From the NCBI RefSeq assembly GCF_002307475.1, contig NZ_NTMH01000011.1:248001-312000 (forward strand): a DNA stretch of 64,000 bases, read 5' to 3'. The stretch's first letter is position 1. Each line of letters begins with the position of its first letter. Source of the stretch: Pantoea allii. GTDB lineage: Bacteria > Pseudomonadota > Gammaproteobacteria > Enterobacterales > Enterobacteriaceae. Under the pieces are notes generated by a model, which was given only the letters and a program-made list of their open reading frames with translations, did no database searches and was not told where the DNA came from. Shown here piece by piece: positions 47,181 through 58,211 of the stretch. The position numbers and the translations under genes are program-made.

Positions 47181-49841
47181 ATGTTGTATAAGTTTCCGCT
47201 GACATCCGGTAATGTCACTCGCTTTTTTATCGTATTTAATCTGGTGCTGTTACTGGCGCTGGGCTTTATGGTGCAAAATTCCGTCAATGCCTGGTTGACG
47301 GATAAACGTTATGCCATGGCGGATATGGCGCGTGATATTCAAAAACGCATTGATGCCTATCGCTTTGTGACCTGGCAGATCTATGAAAACCTGTCGACCA
47401 GCGCCGCCGGATCGACACCCGCCACGAATTTACAAGAGACGCGCCTGCGTCCGGATGTCTACTATCTGGAAAAAACCCGACGCAAAACCGAAGCGCTGAT
47501 TTTCGGTTCGCATGACAGCAGCACGCTGGATATGTCGATGCGGATGTCCAGTTACCTGGATACGTTATGGGGTGCAGAAACGCCGACATGGTCAATGTAT
47601 TTTTTAAATGGTCAGGACAACAGCCTGATCATGATTTCCACCCTGCCCCTGAAAGACATGACCACGCGCTACAAAGAGAACGCCATCAGTTCTCTGGTTG
47701 AGGCACGGCGTGCAGAAATGCTGCAACAGGCTAATGCGCTGGATGAGCGTGAAAGCTTTTCACCGCTGCGTCATCTCGCTTTCCAGAATGACCACTATTT
47801 TACCCTGCGTACGACGTTCAATCAGCCGGGCCATCTGGCCACCGTGGTGGCATTTGATTTACCTGTTAATGACTTGATTCCACTCAATATGCCGGTGGAA
47901 AACTTCCAGCTGCGTCAGGATGCTCCGCTGAATAACAGCGCCAGCAGCAACCAGGAAGATGTCGAAACCACGCAGGTTTCGTTGGTCAGTCACAATATCG
48001 AAATAGCCGCAACGCTCCCGAGCACATCGTTACAGCTGGTCTATCAGGTGCCCTTCTTACGCCTGTTGCTCGACAGCGCGCATAATTTGATGTGGCCGTT
48101 GCTGATTAACCTGGTGCTGTTCTTGCTGTCACTTGGCGGAATGTTGTTGTTACGTCAACAGTCTCTGCGCCCGAGTGAAAACCAGAGCGCCGAGCTGGAT
48201 TCGCTCCGTGTGCTCAATCAGGAGATTGTCGCCAGTTTACCGGTTGGTTTGCTGGTCTATGACTTCGCCAGCAATCGCACCTTATTAAGCAATAAAATCG
48301 CTGAGCATCTTTTGCCTCACCTTAATTTGCAGAAGATCATCAATATGTCCGATCAGCATCAGGGCGTACTGCAAGCCACGATTAACAATGAGGTGTATGA
48401 AATCCGCCACGCGCGCAGCGTCTTATCACCGCATACTCAGCTGTTTATGATGCGCGATCAGGATCGTGAGCTACTGGTGAATAAGAAGCTGCAGAAAGCG
48501 CAACAGGTGTTAGATCGTAACCACCAGATGCGTCAGCAGTTGCTCCATCACCTTGGTCACGCGTTAAACCAGCCGCTGGAAAAGATCGTTTCGCAGCTGG
48601 TTCACCTGAGCCAGCGTGAGAACGACGAGAGCGTGCTGGATATTCTGGATGAGAGTCAGTCACTGGCCCGCCTGGTTGACGATATCGTGCTGCTCAATCG
48701 CCTTGAAGCGCATGACTGGTCCCCGGATGCCTCGGTGTTTAACCTGCAGGAACTGCTGGACGAGATCACTCTGGAAAGTCTGCCGCTGCTGCGTCGCAAG
48801 GGATTATCGCTCGTGGTGAATAATCATCAGGCGAATGATGAAATGCGGTTTGGCGATCGCCGTGCCCTGCGCAAAGTGCTGACGACGCTGATGCATTATG
48901 CCTTGATCACGACGCGCTGGGGCAAGATAACGCTCGAAGTGAAAACGGCGGAGCACCATCCCGACCGCCTTTATATCGAGCTGGTGGACACCGGTGCCGG
49001 ACTCACCGTGGATGAACTGGCGAATGTCGACTTCCCGTTCCTGGGCGATACCAGCCAGGATCGTTATGGTCAGGCTTCCGGGATGGCGTTTTTCCTGTGT
49101 AAACAGCTGTGTAAGCAGATGGGCGGCAGTCTGGAAATCGTCGCCAAAGCGGATATTGGCACTCGCTATAATATTCAGCTTCCGCTTACGCTTGAAGAAA
49201 AGCGCGAAGAGGATGAAGAGAAAATCCTCGAAGGGATTACCGCCCTGGTGGAGATCGCGGTTGAAGACGTCCACAAGATCGTCTGTCGCCATCTGGAGAA
49301 CTGGGGCGCACGCTGCCTGACGCCAGATGAACGCATCTCAGGCCAGGATCATGATGTACAAATTACTGACGACCCCAGCAAATTATGTGGCTGGGCTTTA
49401 TTGCTGGCGGAAGATGAACCCGGCCATCATGCTTTAAACGATCAACAGTATCGCGTCAATTTCAATCTCAGCAATGCACTACTTGATGCATTACTGGCAC
49501 TGATTGAGAAGCAATTGTCCCACGATGTGATGGAGGATGACACCGACGATGACGCCAGCACGCCACTGTTAAGTGGTGGCTATTTCCAGCTGTTTACTGA
49601 GACAGTACCGGATGATGTAAAGAGATTGTATACTGAGTCAGCGATATCAGATTATGCCTCGCTTGCTCAGACAGCTCATCGCCTTAAAGGCGTGTTTGCT
49701 ATGCTCAATTTGACACCGGGCAAACAGCTTTGTGAAGAGTTAGAACACCACATTAAAGTGTGTGACGATTCAAACATTACAAATACCACCAGTAATATTG
49801 ACGCTTATGTCAATCAACTGCTGCAGCAAGGTAACCAATAA
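47181..49841 (+). CDS. rcsD: Rcs phosphorelay intermediate RcsD
   Basis: The predicted protein is 886 aa (E. coli 890), an inner-membrane phosphotransfer protein between RcsC and RcsB. It has two transmembrane helices (about 15-35 and 295-320) around a periplasmic sensor domain, a degenerate kinase-like core, the ABL domain that binds RcsB, and a C-terminal HPt domain. In the HPt, the phospho-accepting His is in AQTAHRLKGVF (His833 by counting back from the end). The stop is one base before the rcsB ATG. The kinase region lacks the usual H-box His, as in the family. Confidence 0.95.
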   Translation: MLYKFPLTSGNVTRFFIVFNLVLLLALGFMVQNSVNAWLTDKRYAMADMARDIQKRIDAYRFVTWQIYENLSTSAAGSTPATNLQETRLRPDVYYLEKTRRKTEALIFGSHDSSTLDMSMRMSSYLDTLWGAETPTWSMYFLNGQDNSLIMISTLPLKDMTTRYKENAISSLVEARRAEMLQQANALDERESFSPLRHLAFQNDHYFTLRTTFNQPGHLATVVAFDLPVNDLIPLNMPVENFQLRQDAPLNNSASSNQEDVETTQVSLVSHNIEIAATLPSTSLQLVYQVPFLRLLLDSAHNLMWPLLINLVLFLLSLGGMLLLRQQSLRPSENQSAELDSLRVLNQEIVASLPVGLLVYDFASNRTLLSNKIAEHLLPHLNLQKIINMSDQHQGVLQATINNEVYEIRHARSVLSPHTQLFMMRDQDRELLVNKKLQKAQQVLDRNHQMRQQLLHHLGHALNQPLEKIVSQLVHLSQRENDESVLDILDESQSLARLVDDIVLLNRLEAHDWSPDASVFNLQELLDEITLESLPLLRRKGLSLVVNNHQANDEMRFGDRRALRKVLTTLMHYALITTRWGKITLEVKTAEHHPDRLYIELVDTGAGLTVDELANVDFPFLGDTSQDRYGQASGMAFFLCKQLCKQMGGSLEIVAKADIGTRYNIQLPLTLEEKREEDEEKILEGITALVEIAVEDVHKIVCRHLENWGARCLTPDERISGQDHDVQITDDPSKLCGWALLLAEDEPGHHALNDQQYRVNFNLSNALLDALLALIEKQLSHDVMEDDTDDDASTPLLSGGYFQLFTETVPDDVKRLYTESAISDYASLAQTAHRLKGVFAMLNLTPGKQLCEELEHHIKVCDDSNITNTTSNIDAYVNQLLQQGNQ

Positions 49842-49842
49842 G

Positions 49843-50493
49843 ATGAATAACTTGAATGTAATTATTGCGGATGATCACCCAATTGTTCTTTTCGGTATCC
49901 GAAAATCTCTGGAACAAATTGAGTGGGTTAACGTTGTAGGCGAATTTGAAGATTCAACGGCGCTGATCAACAACCTGTCCAAGCTTGATGCGAATGTTCT
50001 GATCACCGACCTCTCCATGCCAGGTGAAAAGTATGGTGACGGTATTACGCTGATTAAATATATCAAACGTCACTATCCCGACCTGTCCATTATTGTTCTT
50101 ACCATGAACAATAACCCGGCGATTCTGAGCTCGGTACTGGATCTGGATATTGAAGGGATCGTACTGAAACAGGGTGCGCCAACCGATCTGCCAAAAGCGC
50201 TGGCAGCCCTGCAGAAAGGCAAGAAATATACGCCAGAAAGCGTGGCTAAACTGCTGGAGAAAATCAGTGCGGGCGGTTATGGCGACAAACGTTTGTCGCC
50301 AAAAGAGAGCGAAGTATTGCGCCTCTTTGCTGAAGGTTTCCTGGTCACAGAAATTGCCAAGAAGCTGAACCGCAGTATTAAAACCATCAGTAGCCAGAAA
50401 AAATCAGCCATGATGAAGTTGGGTGTGGATAACGATATCGCCCTGCTCAACTACCTGTCATCGGTCAGTGCGACCCAAATCGATAAAGATTAA
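49843..50493 (+). CDS. rcsB: Response regulator RcsB
   Basis: The predicted protein is 216 aa, identical in length to E. coli. The receiver domain has Asp10/Asp11 and the phosphorylated Asp56 (LITDLSMPGEKYGDG); the LuxR-type HTH is C-terminal (LSPKESEVLRLFAEG...NRSIKTISSQKKSAMMKLG). It controls capsule, motility, biofilm and osmotic genes, alone or with RcsA. ATG 49843, one base after the rcsD stop, is chosen; the longer frame back into rcsD is a shadow. It is co-transcribed with rcsD and convergent with rcsC. Confidence 0.97.
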   Translation: MNNLNVIIADDHPIVLFGIRKSLEQIEWVNVVGEFEDSTALINNLSKLDANVLITDLSMPGEKYGDGITLIKYIKRHYPDLSIIVLTMNNNPAILSSVLDLDIEGIVLKQGAPTDLPKALAALQKGKKYTPESVAKLLEKISAGGYGDKRLSPKESEVLRLFAEGFLVTEIAKKLNRSIKTISSQKKSAMMKLGVDNDIALLNYLSSVSATQIDKD

Positions 50494-50500
50494 GTCTGCA

Positions 50501-50522
50501 GGCGGTGCGTTTACGCACCGCC
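50501..50522. terminator. Hairpin between convergent rcsB and rcsC
   Basis: GGCGGTGCG (50501-50509) and CGCACCGCC (50514-50522) form a 9-bp stem with a TTTA loop. Downstream on the plus strand the sequence is pyrimidine-rich (TCTCTTCCC) but lacks a pure T tract. It probably ends rcsB transcripts and perhaps rcsC. Confidence 0.7.
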
Positions 50523-50533
50523 TCTCTTCCCGG

Positions 50534-53383
50534 CTATCCTTCCCGCGTTTTACGTACCCGCTCCGCATAAATACCCAGCGTCGTTTTCAGCACGTCTAAC
50601 GTCACTGGCTTCGACAGACAGTTATCCATTCCGGCATCCATACAACGTTGTTTTTCTTCCGCCAGCGCATTCGCCGTCACGCCCACCACCGGGAATACGT
50701 GCCCAAGCTGACGCAACCGCTGTGTCAGGCGATAGCCATCCATATTCGGCATGTTCACATCAGTCAGCACTATATCAATGCTGTTACGGCTGAGGACATT
50801 CAACGCATCAACGCCATCCTGTGCCGTTTTAACCTGATAACCCAGCGTGCCAAGCTGCTCTGACAGCAACATACGGTTGATAGGATGATCGTCAACGATC
50901 AGCACCATAATGTCGTCGTTATGAATTTTCTCTTCCACCGGACTGGCCAGCGACAACGCATCGTTCACGTCGGATTCAACCGCAATGCGGTAAATGCGCG
51001 CCAGCAGGGTTGGCAGCTCATGCAGGGTGGCGGTGCTGTGAATCCAGCGCCCGGCCTGGGGCTCACGCGGCATGTCCACGTGTGAGCCGTCAACGGTGAT
51101 AACTGCGCGAACCGGAGAGCTAACGTCTAACGAATAATCCGTTAACACCACATCATCACTGCCGGGATCAGCCTGATATTCGGCGACCTGAATACCATGC
51201 TGCTTTAACAACCGCTCAAGATACTGCGCCAGGTATTCATTACGCATCGCCAGCCAGATTTTCTTATCCTGTAACCCATCCAGCAGCGGGATTGATGGCT
51301 GCTTACCGTTATAGATGGGAATGCGCACAATAAACTGGCTTCCCATTCCTGGCTCAGACTCAACCTCAATATCACCGTCCATCATATTGATAAGCTTTTC
51401 GCAAATCGCTAAACCCAGCCCGGTGCCCTGGAAATTACGCTGTACGCCATTACCCACCTGGAAAAAAGGATCGAACAGTCGGGTTAACTCTTTTGCCGGA
51501 ATCCCGACGCCGGTATCCCGCGTGCGGAACGCCAGATAGCCTTGTGTGACATAGGCATGCAGGATAATGCAGCCCGTGTGGGTAAATTTAATGGCATTAT
51601 TCAGCAGGTTAGAAATCACCTGTTGCAGGCGCAGTGGATCGCCATCAAGCGCCTGCGGCACATCGTGCTCGATATAGCAGTAAAGCGTCAGACGTTTCTT
51701 TACCACCAGGGAGAGGTAGTTACCGACAATGTGGGTAATCACTTCTCGCGGCGAGAAAGGACGCGGTTCTATCTTCAGCTGCTCCGACTCAATTTTGGAG
51801 AAATCGAGAATGTCGCTGATGATTTTCAGCAGCAGGCTGGAGGAGTTATTCATTGCGGTGACCAGCGACGCTATCCCGCTCGGCAACTGCCGCGTCTGCA
51901 GCAGATCCAGGTTGCCAATGATGCCATACAGCGGCGTACGAAGTTCGTGGCTGACCGTCGCCAGGAACATCGATTTCGACTGGCTGGCCTGTTCAGCAGC
52001 ATGGGCCATTTCCTGTAGCGATTGCTCCATACGGACACGCGCGGACACGTCCACCAGCACACAGATGGCTACGTTCTCATTTCGATAGCGGGAATGCACG
52101 AAGCTGATTTGCAGGTTAGTGTTGCTGCCCGTCAGCACATCGACAAAGTTAACCTGCTGACCACCGATAATCTCATTCAATCGCTTACGATCTTCTTGCG
52201 TCAGCAGCGTGAGATAGTTGTGCGCCAGCTCATTACTGAGAATGTTGGTGCCATCGCTGGTGCGCAGAATACAAATCCCGACCGGGGCCGAGGCCACAAT
52301 TTTACGGTTAAACTGCTCATGCTCTTCCAGCCGGTGGGCATTTTCTTCCGCTGGCAGAAACATGCGCCGCTCAAATAGCCAGGCCAGCGTAAACAGCACA
52401 ATCGCGCTCAGGATATTAAGCAACAGGGCATTAATCATCATCAGCTTAAGCTGATCGACCAGCACATCGGTCGATACCGACCACACCACGTTAAGATTCG
52501 AGGGCGGCAGCGGTTTTTTCAGCACCAGTTGACGATAACCGTCAAGATAGCCAAACCAGGTTTTGTCATCGGGCAATTCATTTAGTGAAAAACCTAAACC
52601 ACCCCGGCGCGAGGTCAGGAGCGGATAATAGTTTTCATCCGTGATCGTGGCTGTTACGGGCAGGCTACCGGGCTGAATAAACTCCTCAAGCTGAATGTTT
52701 TGTTCCACCCCCAGCAAGGCCTGAAGCTTATCGGCAACGTATATCGGCATCACAACAGAGAAGCTACCCACGCCAGGCTGCGCGCTACTGTTTACCCAGT
52801 AAGCGGGATTGCGCCGGTCCTCTTCCGAGCTGTTGCGGTAGCGTTGCAGGTTTTCTTGCAGCAGTTTCAGACTGCGATCGCGACTGACGTTATTGCCGAT
52901 AGCAAAATCCGCCAGGCACTTACTATCCCCACTAATCAGGAAAACCCGGCTCAAATCATAAGATGAGGCAAAGTTGCTTTTCCAGTAATTGATATAGTTG
53001 CCAAGTGAGTCCAGTGAGGTGCGCCAGGTGGTGCTCATGGAGGCGCAGTCGTCGCCTGAATACAGTGGCGTAAACTGCGGTTGAATGGTTTTGCCGGCCG
53101 GTAACCGACCTGAGGGATCGGCCCCGCTACTGCCACTGGTTAAATGGTTTTCAGCGATGTACTTGAGCTCACGCATCATGCCCGCCGAGTGGCGCACGTA
53201 CCAGTCAATTGTCCCGTAGTTGCTGGCGAATTCCTGACGAACCTTATTCTCTTTATCGTGCAGTACGCTGATGATATAGAAGGTGGTCAGCACCGCGCCC
53301 AGTAACCAGATTAGCAGCGCCAGCGCGCGAAACAGATAGCGCGAAATGCGAAGCGTCGTGCGGAAAGAGACTAGATATTTCAA
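50534..53383 (-). CDS. rcsC: Hybrid sensor kinase RcsC
   Basis: The predicted protein is 949 aa, the same length as E. coli RcsC. It has an N-terminal transmembrane helix (about 20-40), a periplasmic domain, a second helix near 315-335, and a PAS-like region. The kinase core carries the phosphorylated His in ATVSHELRTPLYG (near 479) and ATP-binding G boxes (FQGTGLGLAI). An RcsC ABL domain and a receiver domain with Asp in VLTDVNMPNMDGY (near 875) follow. It passes phosphate to RcsD HPt and then RcsB. It is monocistronic and convergent with rcsB. Confidence 0.96.
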   Translation of the reverse strand: MKYLVSFRTTLRISRYLFRALALLIWLLGAVLTTFYIISVLHDKENKVRQEFASNYGTIDWYVRHSAGMMRELKYIAENHLTSGSSGADPSGRLPAGKTIQPQFTPLYSGDDCASMSTTWRTSLDSLGNYINYWKSNFASSYDLSRVFLISGDSKCLADFAIGNNVSRDRSLKLLQENLQRYRNSSEEDRRNPAYWVNSSAQPGVGSFSVVMPIYVADKLQALLGVEQNIQLEEFIQPGSLPVTATITDENYYPLLTSRRGGLGFSLNELPDDKTWFGYLDGYRQLVLKKPLPPSNLNVVWSVSTDVLVDQLKLMMINALLLNILSAIVLFTLAWLFERRMFLPAEENAHRLEEHEQFNRKIVASAPVGICILRTSDGTNILSNELAHNYLTLLTQEDRKRLNEIIGGQQVNFVDVLTGSNTNLQISFVHSRYRNENVAICVLVDVSARVRMEQSLQEMAHAAEQASQSKSMFLATVSHELRTPLYGIIGNLDLLQTRQLPSGIASLVTAMNNSSSLLLKIISDILDFSKIESEQLKIEPRPFSPREVITHIVGNYLSLVVKKRLTLYCYIEHDVPQALDGDPLRLQQVISNLLNNAIKFTHTGCIILHAYVTQGYLAFRTRDTGVGIPAKELTRLFDPFFQVGNGVQRNFQGTGLGLAICEKLINMMDGDIEVESEPGMGSQFIVRIPIYNGKQPSIPLLDGLQDKKIWLAMRNEYLAQYLERLLKQHGIQVAEYQADPGSDDVVLTDYSLDVSSPVRAVITVDGSHVDMPREPQAGRWIHSTATLHELPTLLARIYRIAVESDVNDALSLASPVEEKIHNDDIMVLIVDDHPINRMLLSEQLGTLGYQVKTAQDGVDALNVLSRNSIDIVLTDVNMPNMDGYRLTQRLRQLGHVFPVVGVTANALAEEKQRCMDAGMDNCLSKPVTLDVLKTTLGIYAERVRKTREG

Positions 53384-53540
53384 AGGTGACTCGCAGGTGG
53401 CAAGGTTAGTCGCATCGTTGGATTTTTAATGCTCATACACTAGCTTTATCGCAGCAAAAAAGCCAGTCGGCTGCGGAGCGCGACCGCAGTTTGGGAATGT
53501 TTGACCTTACGGGAAATCATCCTTGCTAACACACCACCGC

Positions 53541-53579
53541 AAAAAAAACGGCAGGTCGGGTTGCCCCTGACCTGCCGTT
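53541..53579 (-). terminator. gyrA terminator
   Basis: AACGGCAGGTC (53547-53557) and GACCTGCCGTT (53569-53579) form an 11-bp stem. On the minus strand it is followed by eight U residues (53548-53541). It begins 24 bp after the gyrA stop. Confidence 0.92.
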
Positions 53580-53603
53580 CATGACTCACGTGCGTTGGAT
53601 GAC

Positions 53604-56246
53604 TTACACGTCGTCGTCCGCTGCGGGGACATCGTCGTCGTCGTTGTCGACTTCAGGCACGATATCTTCATCCCCTTCCGCGACGCTGCCGTCGATAGAA
53701 TCCAGCTCTTCTTCTTCCACCGGCTCCGCAACGCGTTGCAGTCCGACCACGTTCTCGTCTTCCGCAGTACGAATCAGAATCACACCCTGGGTATTACGGC
53801 CCACGATGCTGACTTCAGATACCCGCGTACGCACCAGGGTGCCTGCATCGGTGATCATCATGATCTGATCGCTGTCGACCACCTGCACTGCGCCAATCAC
53901 CGGACCGTTACGCTCGGTCACTTTGATGGAGATAACGCCCTGCGTAGCACGCGACTTGGTCGGGTATTCGCTGTTAGCTGTACGCTTACCATAGCCGTTC
54001 TGGGTGACCGTCAGGATAGCGCCCTCTTCGCGCGGCACGATGAGTGAAACCACCCGATCGTTCTGCGCCAGCTTGATACCACGAACGCCCGAGGCGGTAC
54101 GGCCCATGGCACGCACGGCAGATTCGGCGAAGCGCACCACTTTACCGGCAGCTGAGAACAACATCGCTTCATCGTTACCGTTGGTCAGCGCGACACCAAT
54201 CAGCTCATCATCATCGCGCAGGTTAATGGCAATGATACCGGCGCTGCGTGGGCGGCTGAACTCTTGCAGGCCTGTTTTCTTCACTGTACCGCTTGCGGTT
54301 GCCATGAAGATGTTGAAGCCTTCGGTATATTCGCGCACTGGCAGAATCGCCGTGATACGTTCGTTGGCTTCAAGCGGCAGCAGGTTGACGATGGGACGTC
54401 CACGCGCACCACGGCTGGCTTCCGGCAACTGGTAGACCTTCATCCAGTAGAGTCGGCCACGGCTGGAGAAGCACAGAATGGTATCGTGGGTGTTGGCCAC
54501 CAACAGACGATCGATAAAGTCTTCTTCTTTAATGCGTGCGGCTGACTTGCCTTTGCCACCACGGCGCTGCGCTTCATAATCCGTCAGTGGCTGATATTTC
54601 ACATACCCCTGATGCGACAGCGTAACCACCACGTCTTCCTGATTGATCAGGTCTTCGATGTTGATGTCAGCACTGTTCGCGGTGATTTCCGTGCGGCGCT
54701 CATCACCAAACTGATCGCGCATCAGTTCCAGCTCTTCGCGGATGACTTCCATCAAGCGCTCTGAGCTTCCCAGGATGTGCAGTAACTCGGCAATTTGATC
54801 CAGCAGCTGTTTGTACTCATCCAGCAGCTTTTCATGCTCAAGACCGGTCAGTTTCTGCAGACGTAAGTCCAGAATGGCCTGAGCCTGTTGCTCGGTCAGG
54901 TAATACTGGCCGTCACGAATACCAAACTGCGCCTCCAGCCACTCCGGGCGGGCTGCATCGTCACCTGCGCGCTCCAGCATGGCTGACACGTTGCCCAGAT
55001 CCCACGCTTGTGAAATCAGGCCCGCTTTGGCTTCCGCTGGCGTCGGTGCACGGCGAATCAGTTCGATGATCGGATCGATGTTAGCCAGCGCAATCGCCAG
55101 GCCTTCAAGGATATGTGCGCGATCGCGCGCCTTACGCAGTTCAAAAATAGTACGACGCGTCACCACTTCACGACGATGGCGAACGAAGGCTTCAAGAATC
55201 TCCTTCAGCGCCATAATCTTCGGCTGGCCCTGATGCAGTGCCACCATGTTGATGCCGAAAGAGGTTTGCAGTTGAGTCAGTGAATAGAGGTTGTTAAGGA
55301 CCACTTCACCGACTGCATCGCGTTTGATTTCAATGACGATGCGCATGCCGTCTTTATCGGACTCATCACGCAGGGCGCTGATCCCTTCGACGCGTTTTTC
55401 TTTCACCAGCTCGGCGATTTTCTCGATCAGGCGAGCTTTGTTCACCTGATACGGAAGTTCATGAATGATGATCGTTTCACGCCCGGTTTTGGCATCCACT
55501 TCTACTTCGCCACGGGCACGGATATAAACCTTACCACGGCCAGTGCGATAGGCTTCTTCAATGCCGCGGCGGCCATTGATGATTGCCGCTGTCGGGAAGT
55601 CAGGCCCCGGAATGTGTTCCATCAGCCCTTCAATGCTGATGTTTTCATCTTCGATATAAGCGAGGCAGCCGTTGATCACTTCGCGCAGGTTATGCGGCGG
55701 AATGTTGGTTGCCATACCCACTGCGATACCGGACGAGCCGTTTACCAGCAGGTTAGGGATTTTGGTGGGCAGAACTTCAGGGATCTGCTCAGTACCGTCG
55801 TAGTTCGGAACGAAATCGACGGTCTCTTTTTCCAGGTCAGCTAACAGGTCGTGGGCGATTTTGGACATGCGCACTTCGGTATAACGCATCGCCGCAGCGG
55901 AGTCGCCGTCGATGGAGCCGAAGTTGCCTTGACCGTCCACCAGCATGTAACGCAGGGAGAAAGGCTGGGCCATACGTACAATGGTGTCGTAAACGGCAGA
56001 ATCACCATGCGGGTGATATTTACCGATAACGTCACCGACGACGCGGGCAGATTTTTTATAGGGTTTGTTCCAGTCATTACCCAGTTCGCTCATCGCGAAA
56101 AGTACGCGGCGATGCACTGGCTTCAGGCCATCACGCACATCGGGTAAAGCTCGGCCAACGATGACCGACATGGCGTAATCGAGGTAAGAATTTTTTAACT
56201 CTTCTTCGATATTAACCGGTGTAATTTCTCTCGCAAGGTCGCTCAT
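53604..56246 (-). CDS. gyrA: DNA gyrase subunit A
   Basis: The predicted protein is 880 aa (E. coli 875). The catalytic Tyr122 lies in [10 protein letters not shown]. The quinolone-resistance region has the susceptible residues Ser83 and Asp87 ([10 protein letters not shown]). The GyrA box QRRGGKG is present, followed by the six-blade C-terminal DNA-wrapping domain and a very acidic tail (runs of Asp/Glu over the last 35 residues). It makes the A2B2 gyrase with GyrB and introduces negative supercoils. A minus-strand -10 TATACT lies at 56296-56291. It is divergent from ubiG as in E. coli. Confidence 0.98.
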   Translation of the reverse strand: MSDLAREITPVNIEEELKNSYLDYAMSVIVGRALPDVRDGLKPVHRRVLFAMSELGNDWNKPYKKSARVVGDVIGKYHPHGDSAVYDTIVRMAQPFSLRYMLVDGQGNFGSIDGDSAAAMRYTEVRMSKIAHDLLADLEKETVDFVPNYDGTEQIPEVLPTKIPNLLVNGSSGIAVGMATNIPPHNLREVINGCLAYIEDENISIEGLMEHIPGPDFPTAAIINGRRGIEEAYRTGRGKVYIRARGEVEVDAKTGRETIIIHELPYQVNKARLIEKIAELVKEKRVEGISALRDESDKDGMRIVIEIKRDAVGEVVLNNLYSLTQLQTSFGINMVALHQGQPKIMALKEILEAFVRHRREVVTRRTIFELRKARDRAHILEGLAIALANIDPIIELIRRAPTPAEAKAGLISQAWDLGNVSAMLERAGDDAARPEWLEAQFGIRDGQYYLTEQQAQAILDLRLQKLTGLEHEKLLDEYKQLLDQIAELLHILGSSERLMEVIREELELMRDQFGDERRTEITANSADINIEDLINQEDVVVTLSHQGYVKYQPLTDYEAQRRGGKGKSAARIKEEDFIDRLLVANTHDTILCFSSRGRLYWMKVYQLPEASRGARGRPIVNLLPLEANERITAILPVREYTEGFNIFMATASGTVKKTGLQEFSRPRSAGIIAINLRDDDELIGVALTNGNDEAMLFSAAGKVVRFAESAVRAMGRTASGVRGIKLAQNDRVVSLIVPREEGAILTVTQNGYGKRTANSEYPTKSRATQGVISIKVTERNGPVIGAVQVVDSDQIMMITDAGTLVRTRVSEVSIVGRNTQGVILIRTAEDENVVGLQRVAEPVEEEELDSIDGSVAEGDEDIVPEVDNDDDDVPAADDDV

Positions 56247-56290
56247 GGAGCCGCTATCCCTCTACTAATCCCGGATTTTAAAGGTGCGAA

Positions 56291-56296
56291 AGTATA
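56291..56296 (-). promoter_or_regulatory. -10 element of the gyrA promoter
   Basis: The minus-strand TATACT lies 45 bp before the gyrA start codon. The -35 is poor (TTCCCT at 17-bp spacing), a common feature of supercoiling-sensitive gyrase promoters. Confidence 0.5.
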
Positions 56297-56815
56297 TCAT
56301 AGAGCCGCACGTGAGGGAAAAGTAAAGCAACGACAACCACGAGGTTTTTCATCCCTTACTGGCACAAATTTAACCCAGACAGGTACAACACGAAAATGCA
56401 CCTTACAGGCGGTACCCGGCTGGAGAGGAAACGCATAATTTGCATTCATGATCACAAATGGGTTCTGGTATCAGCAGCGGTTACTCTCACTCCTCAGTAA
56501 TCAGGATAAAACAACCTAATCAGCACCTGATTGCCTCTGCACCCGCCATAAGAGTTTTAGCCACGAAAAATCCCTAAGTGTGTGTACGACGTTCAGTACC
56601 GGGATATCTTTCTGGCCCTTACTCTATAAATTCATTACATTATTCCGCGTATTGAAACGCTCAATGAACGCCTGTTTTCGCGTTGAGATAAGATGTCTTC
56701 ACTGCTTGCATGCCCCTGATGCAAGCCAACTGAGCCGGTTGGTTAACCTGATATTTGTTCCAAAAAAGAGGTGGTCTTGATTTTTAAAACCATAAAAAAA
56801 GGGTTCAGACTCAGC
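56297..56815. other. Intergenic region upstream of gyrA without a recognisable gene
   Basis: About 520 bp lie between the gyrA promoter and the small membrane-protein ORF. A 66-codon plus-strand ORF (56580-56780) has no good ribosome site and no recognisable motif, so I do not call it. I see no repeats or RNA-like structures that stand out. Confidence 0.45.
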
Positions 56816-57082
56816 ATGAATTACGAAGAAAAAGATTCGAAACTCGAATACTTCATCTTCCTGGTTTTCCAGCTAGTCTGGTTTTCGCTCTACCTGTCCT
56901 TTCTGGCGGACGATTCCCTTTCAATCCTGCTGATCATTGCATTTATTATGCCTCTTATTTCCAGCAGTTTGCGGTGCCTTAACTATCTGAACAGAAGCCG
57001 TGCGATTGGTTTTTTGTGGATACCTTTTCCCTATTTTATGGCTTTAATCCCTTTGTTACTAACCAGAAAACACATAACGTAA
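56816..57082 (+). CDS. Small integral membrane protein, possibly DUF805-like
   Basis: The predicted protein is 88 aa from ATG 56816; GTG 56771 would give 103 aa. Three hydrophobic segments are visible (about residues 12-30, 36-50 and 66-82). The segment LRCLNYLNRSRAIGFLWIP resembles the RRLHDL.RSGWW signature of DUF805 membrane proteins, so a distant relative is possible. The ribosome site is unclear for both starts (AAAGGG 12 nt before ATG). It lies alone between gyrA and ubiG; function unknown. Confidence 0.55.
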   Translation: MNYEEKDSKLEYFIFLVFQLVWFSLYLSFLADDSLSILLIIAFIMPLISSSLRCLNYLNRSRAIGFLWIPFPYFMALIPLLLTRKHIT

Positions 57083-57349
57083 GCGCGTTTTTTGTCTCGC
57101 CGTTTTACCCTTACGCCACCTGCGATCAGGCCATCTTTAGCTTCCGGTCATCATTCTGATAGTGCTGATAACATAATCACATTTCGGTTGCTCCCACCTT
57201 ACGGCTTGCCAGTGAAACATTCTCTTTTGTCATCGTGCCTTTCGATTTAAGGCAGGTTTGGCTATGACTGCTGACTCTTCAGCCTACGGCCTGGTTCAGC
57301 TTGAGGTATACTCCCAACCATCAACGCTATTAGCCGGAGTAACAAGGTT

Positions 57350-58078
57350 ATGATTTCAACTTCACAGGAAAGCGGTCAGAACGTTGACCATAAGGAAATT
57401 GCCAAGTTTGAGGCCGTTGCCTCGCGCTGGTGGGATCTGGAGGGCGAATTTAAACCGCTGCACCGTATTAACCCTCTGCGGCTGGGCTATATTGCACAAC
57501 ACAGCAACGGGCTGTTTGGCAAGAAGGTGCTGGATGTCGGCTGTGGCGGCGGTATCCTGGCCGAAAGCATGGCTCGGGAAGGCGCAGTGGTCACCGGATT
57601 GGATATGGGTGCTGAACCGCTGGAAGTCGCGCGTCTGCACGCGCTGGAAAGCGGCGTCACGCTCAGCTATGTGCAGCAGACGGTGGAAGAGCACGCCAGC
57701 CAACACGCGGGCGAATACGATGTGGTGACCTGCATGGAGATGCTGGAACATGTGCCCGATCCACGTTCGGTGGTGCACGCCTGCGCGCAGCTGGTGAAAC
57801 CCGGCGGTGAGGTGTTCTTTTCTACCATTAACCGTAATCCCAAAGCCTGGCTGATGGCTATTTTTGGCGCTGAGTATGTTCTGCGCATGGTGCCGCGCGG
57901 CACGCATGATGTGAAAAAATTTATCCGCCCTTCCGAACTGCTGGGCTGGGTCGATGAAACGCCACTGCGTGAGCGCAATATGATTGGCCTGCACTACAAC
58001 CCCATCACCGATAAGTTTCGTCTGGGTAACGGTGTTGATGTGAACTACATGATACACGCCCACCACGGCGACGCCTGA
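57350..58078 (+). CDS. ubiG: Ubiquinone biosynthesis O-methyltransferase UbiG
   Basis: The predicted protein is 242 aa (E. coli 240), a SAM-dependent class I methyltransferase that performs both O-methylation steps of ubiquinone synthesis, peripherally at the inner membrane. SAM motif [10 protein letters not shown] (near residue 62) and the following acidic residue in GLDMGAEPL are intact. The membrane-interaction region [19 protein letters not shown] is present. GGAGTAACAAGG precedes ATG 57350, and a -10-like TATACT lies at 57307-57312. It is divergent from gyrA. Confidence 0.96.
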   Translation: MISTSQESGQNVDHKEIAKFEAVASRWWDLEGEFKPLHRINPLRLGYIAQHSNGLFGKKVLDVGCGGGILAESMAREGAVVTGLDMGAEPLEVARLHALESGVTLSYVQQTVEEHASQHAGEYDVVTCMEMLEHVPDPRSVVHACAQLVKPGGEVFFSTINRNPKAWLMAIFGAEYVLRMVPRGTHDVKKFIRPSELLGWVDETPLRERNMIGLHYNPITDKFRLGNGVDVNYMIHAHHGDA

Positions 58079-58211
58079 TCCGCCGCAGCGTGCGGCTCTG
58101 CCCACGCTGCTGTCATCCTGTTGTCATCTGCTCGCGCTAATTTTCCCATGGGGCAGTTCTGTGTCATCGGAGCCGTGACATTTGCACATTTTGCTGATGC
58201 CTGCTTTCTGG

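Noticed and set aside
56580..56780. 66-codon ORF between gyrA and the small membrane protein
   Set aside because: No ribosome site and no recognisable motif.
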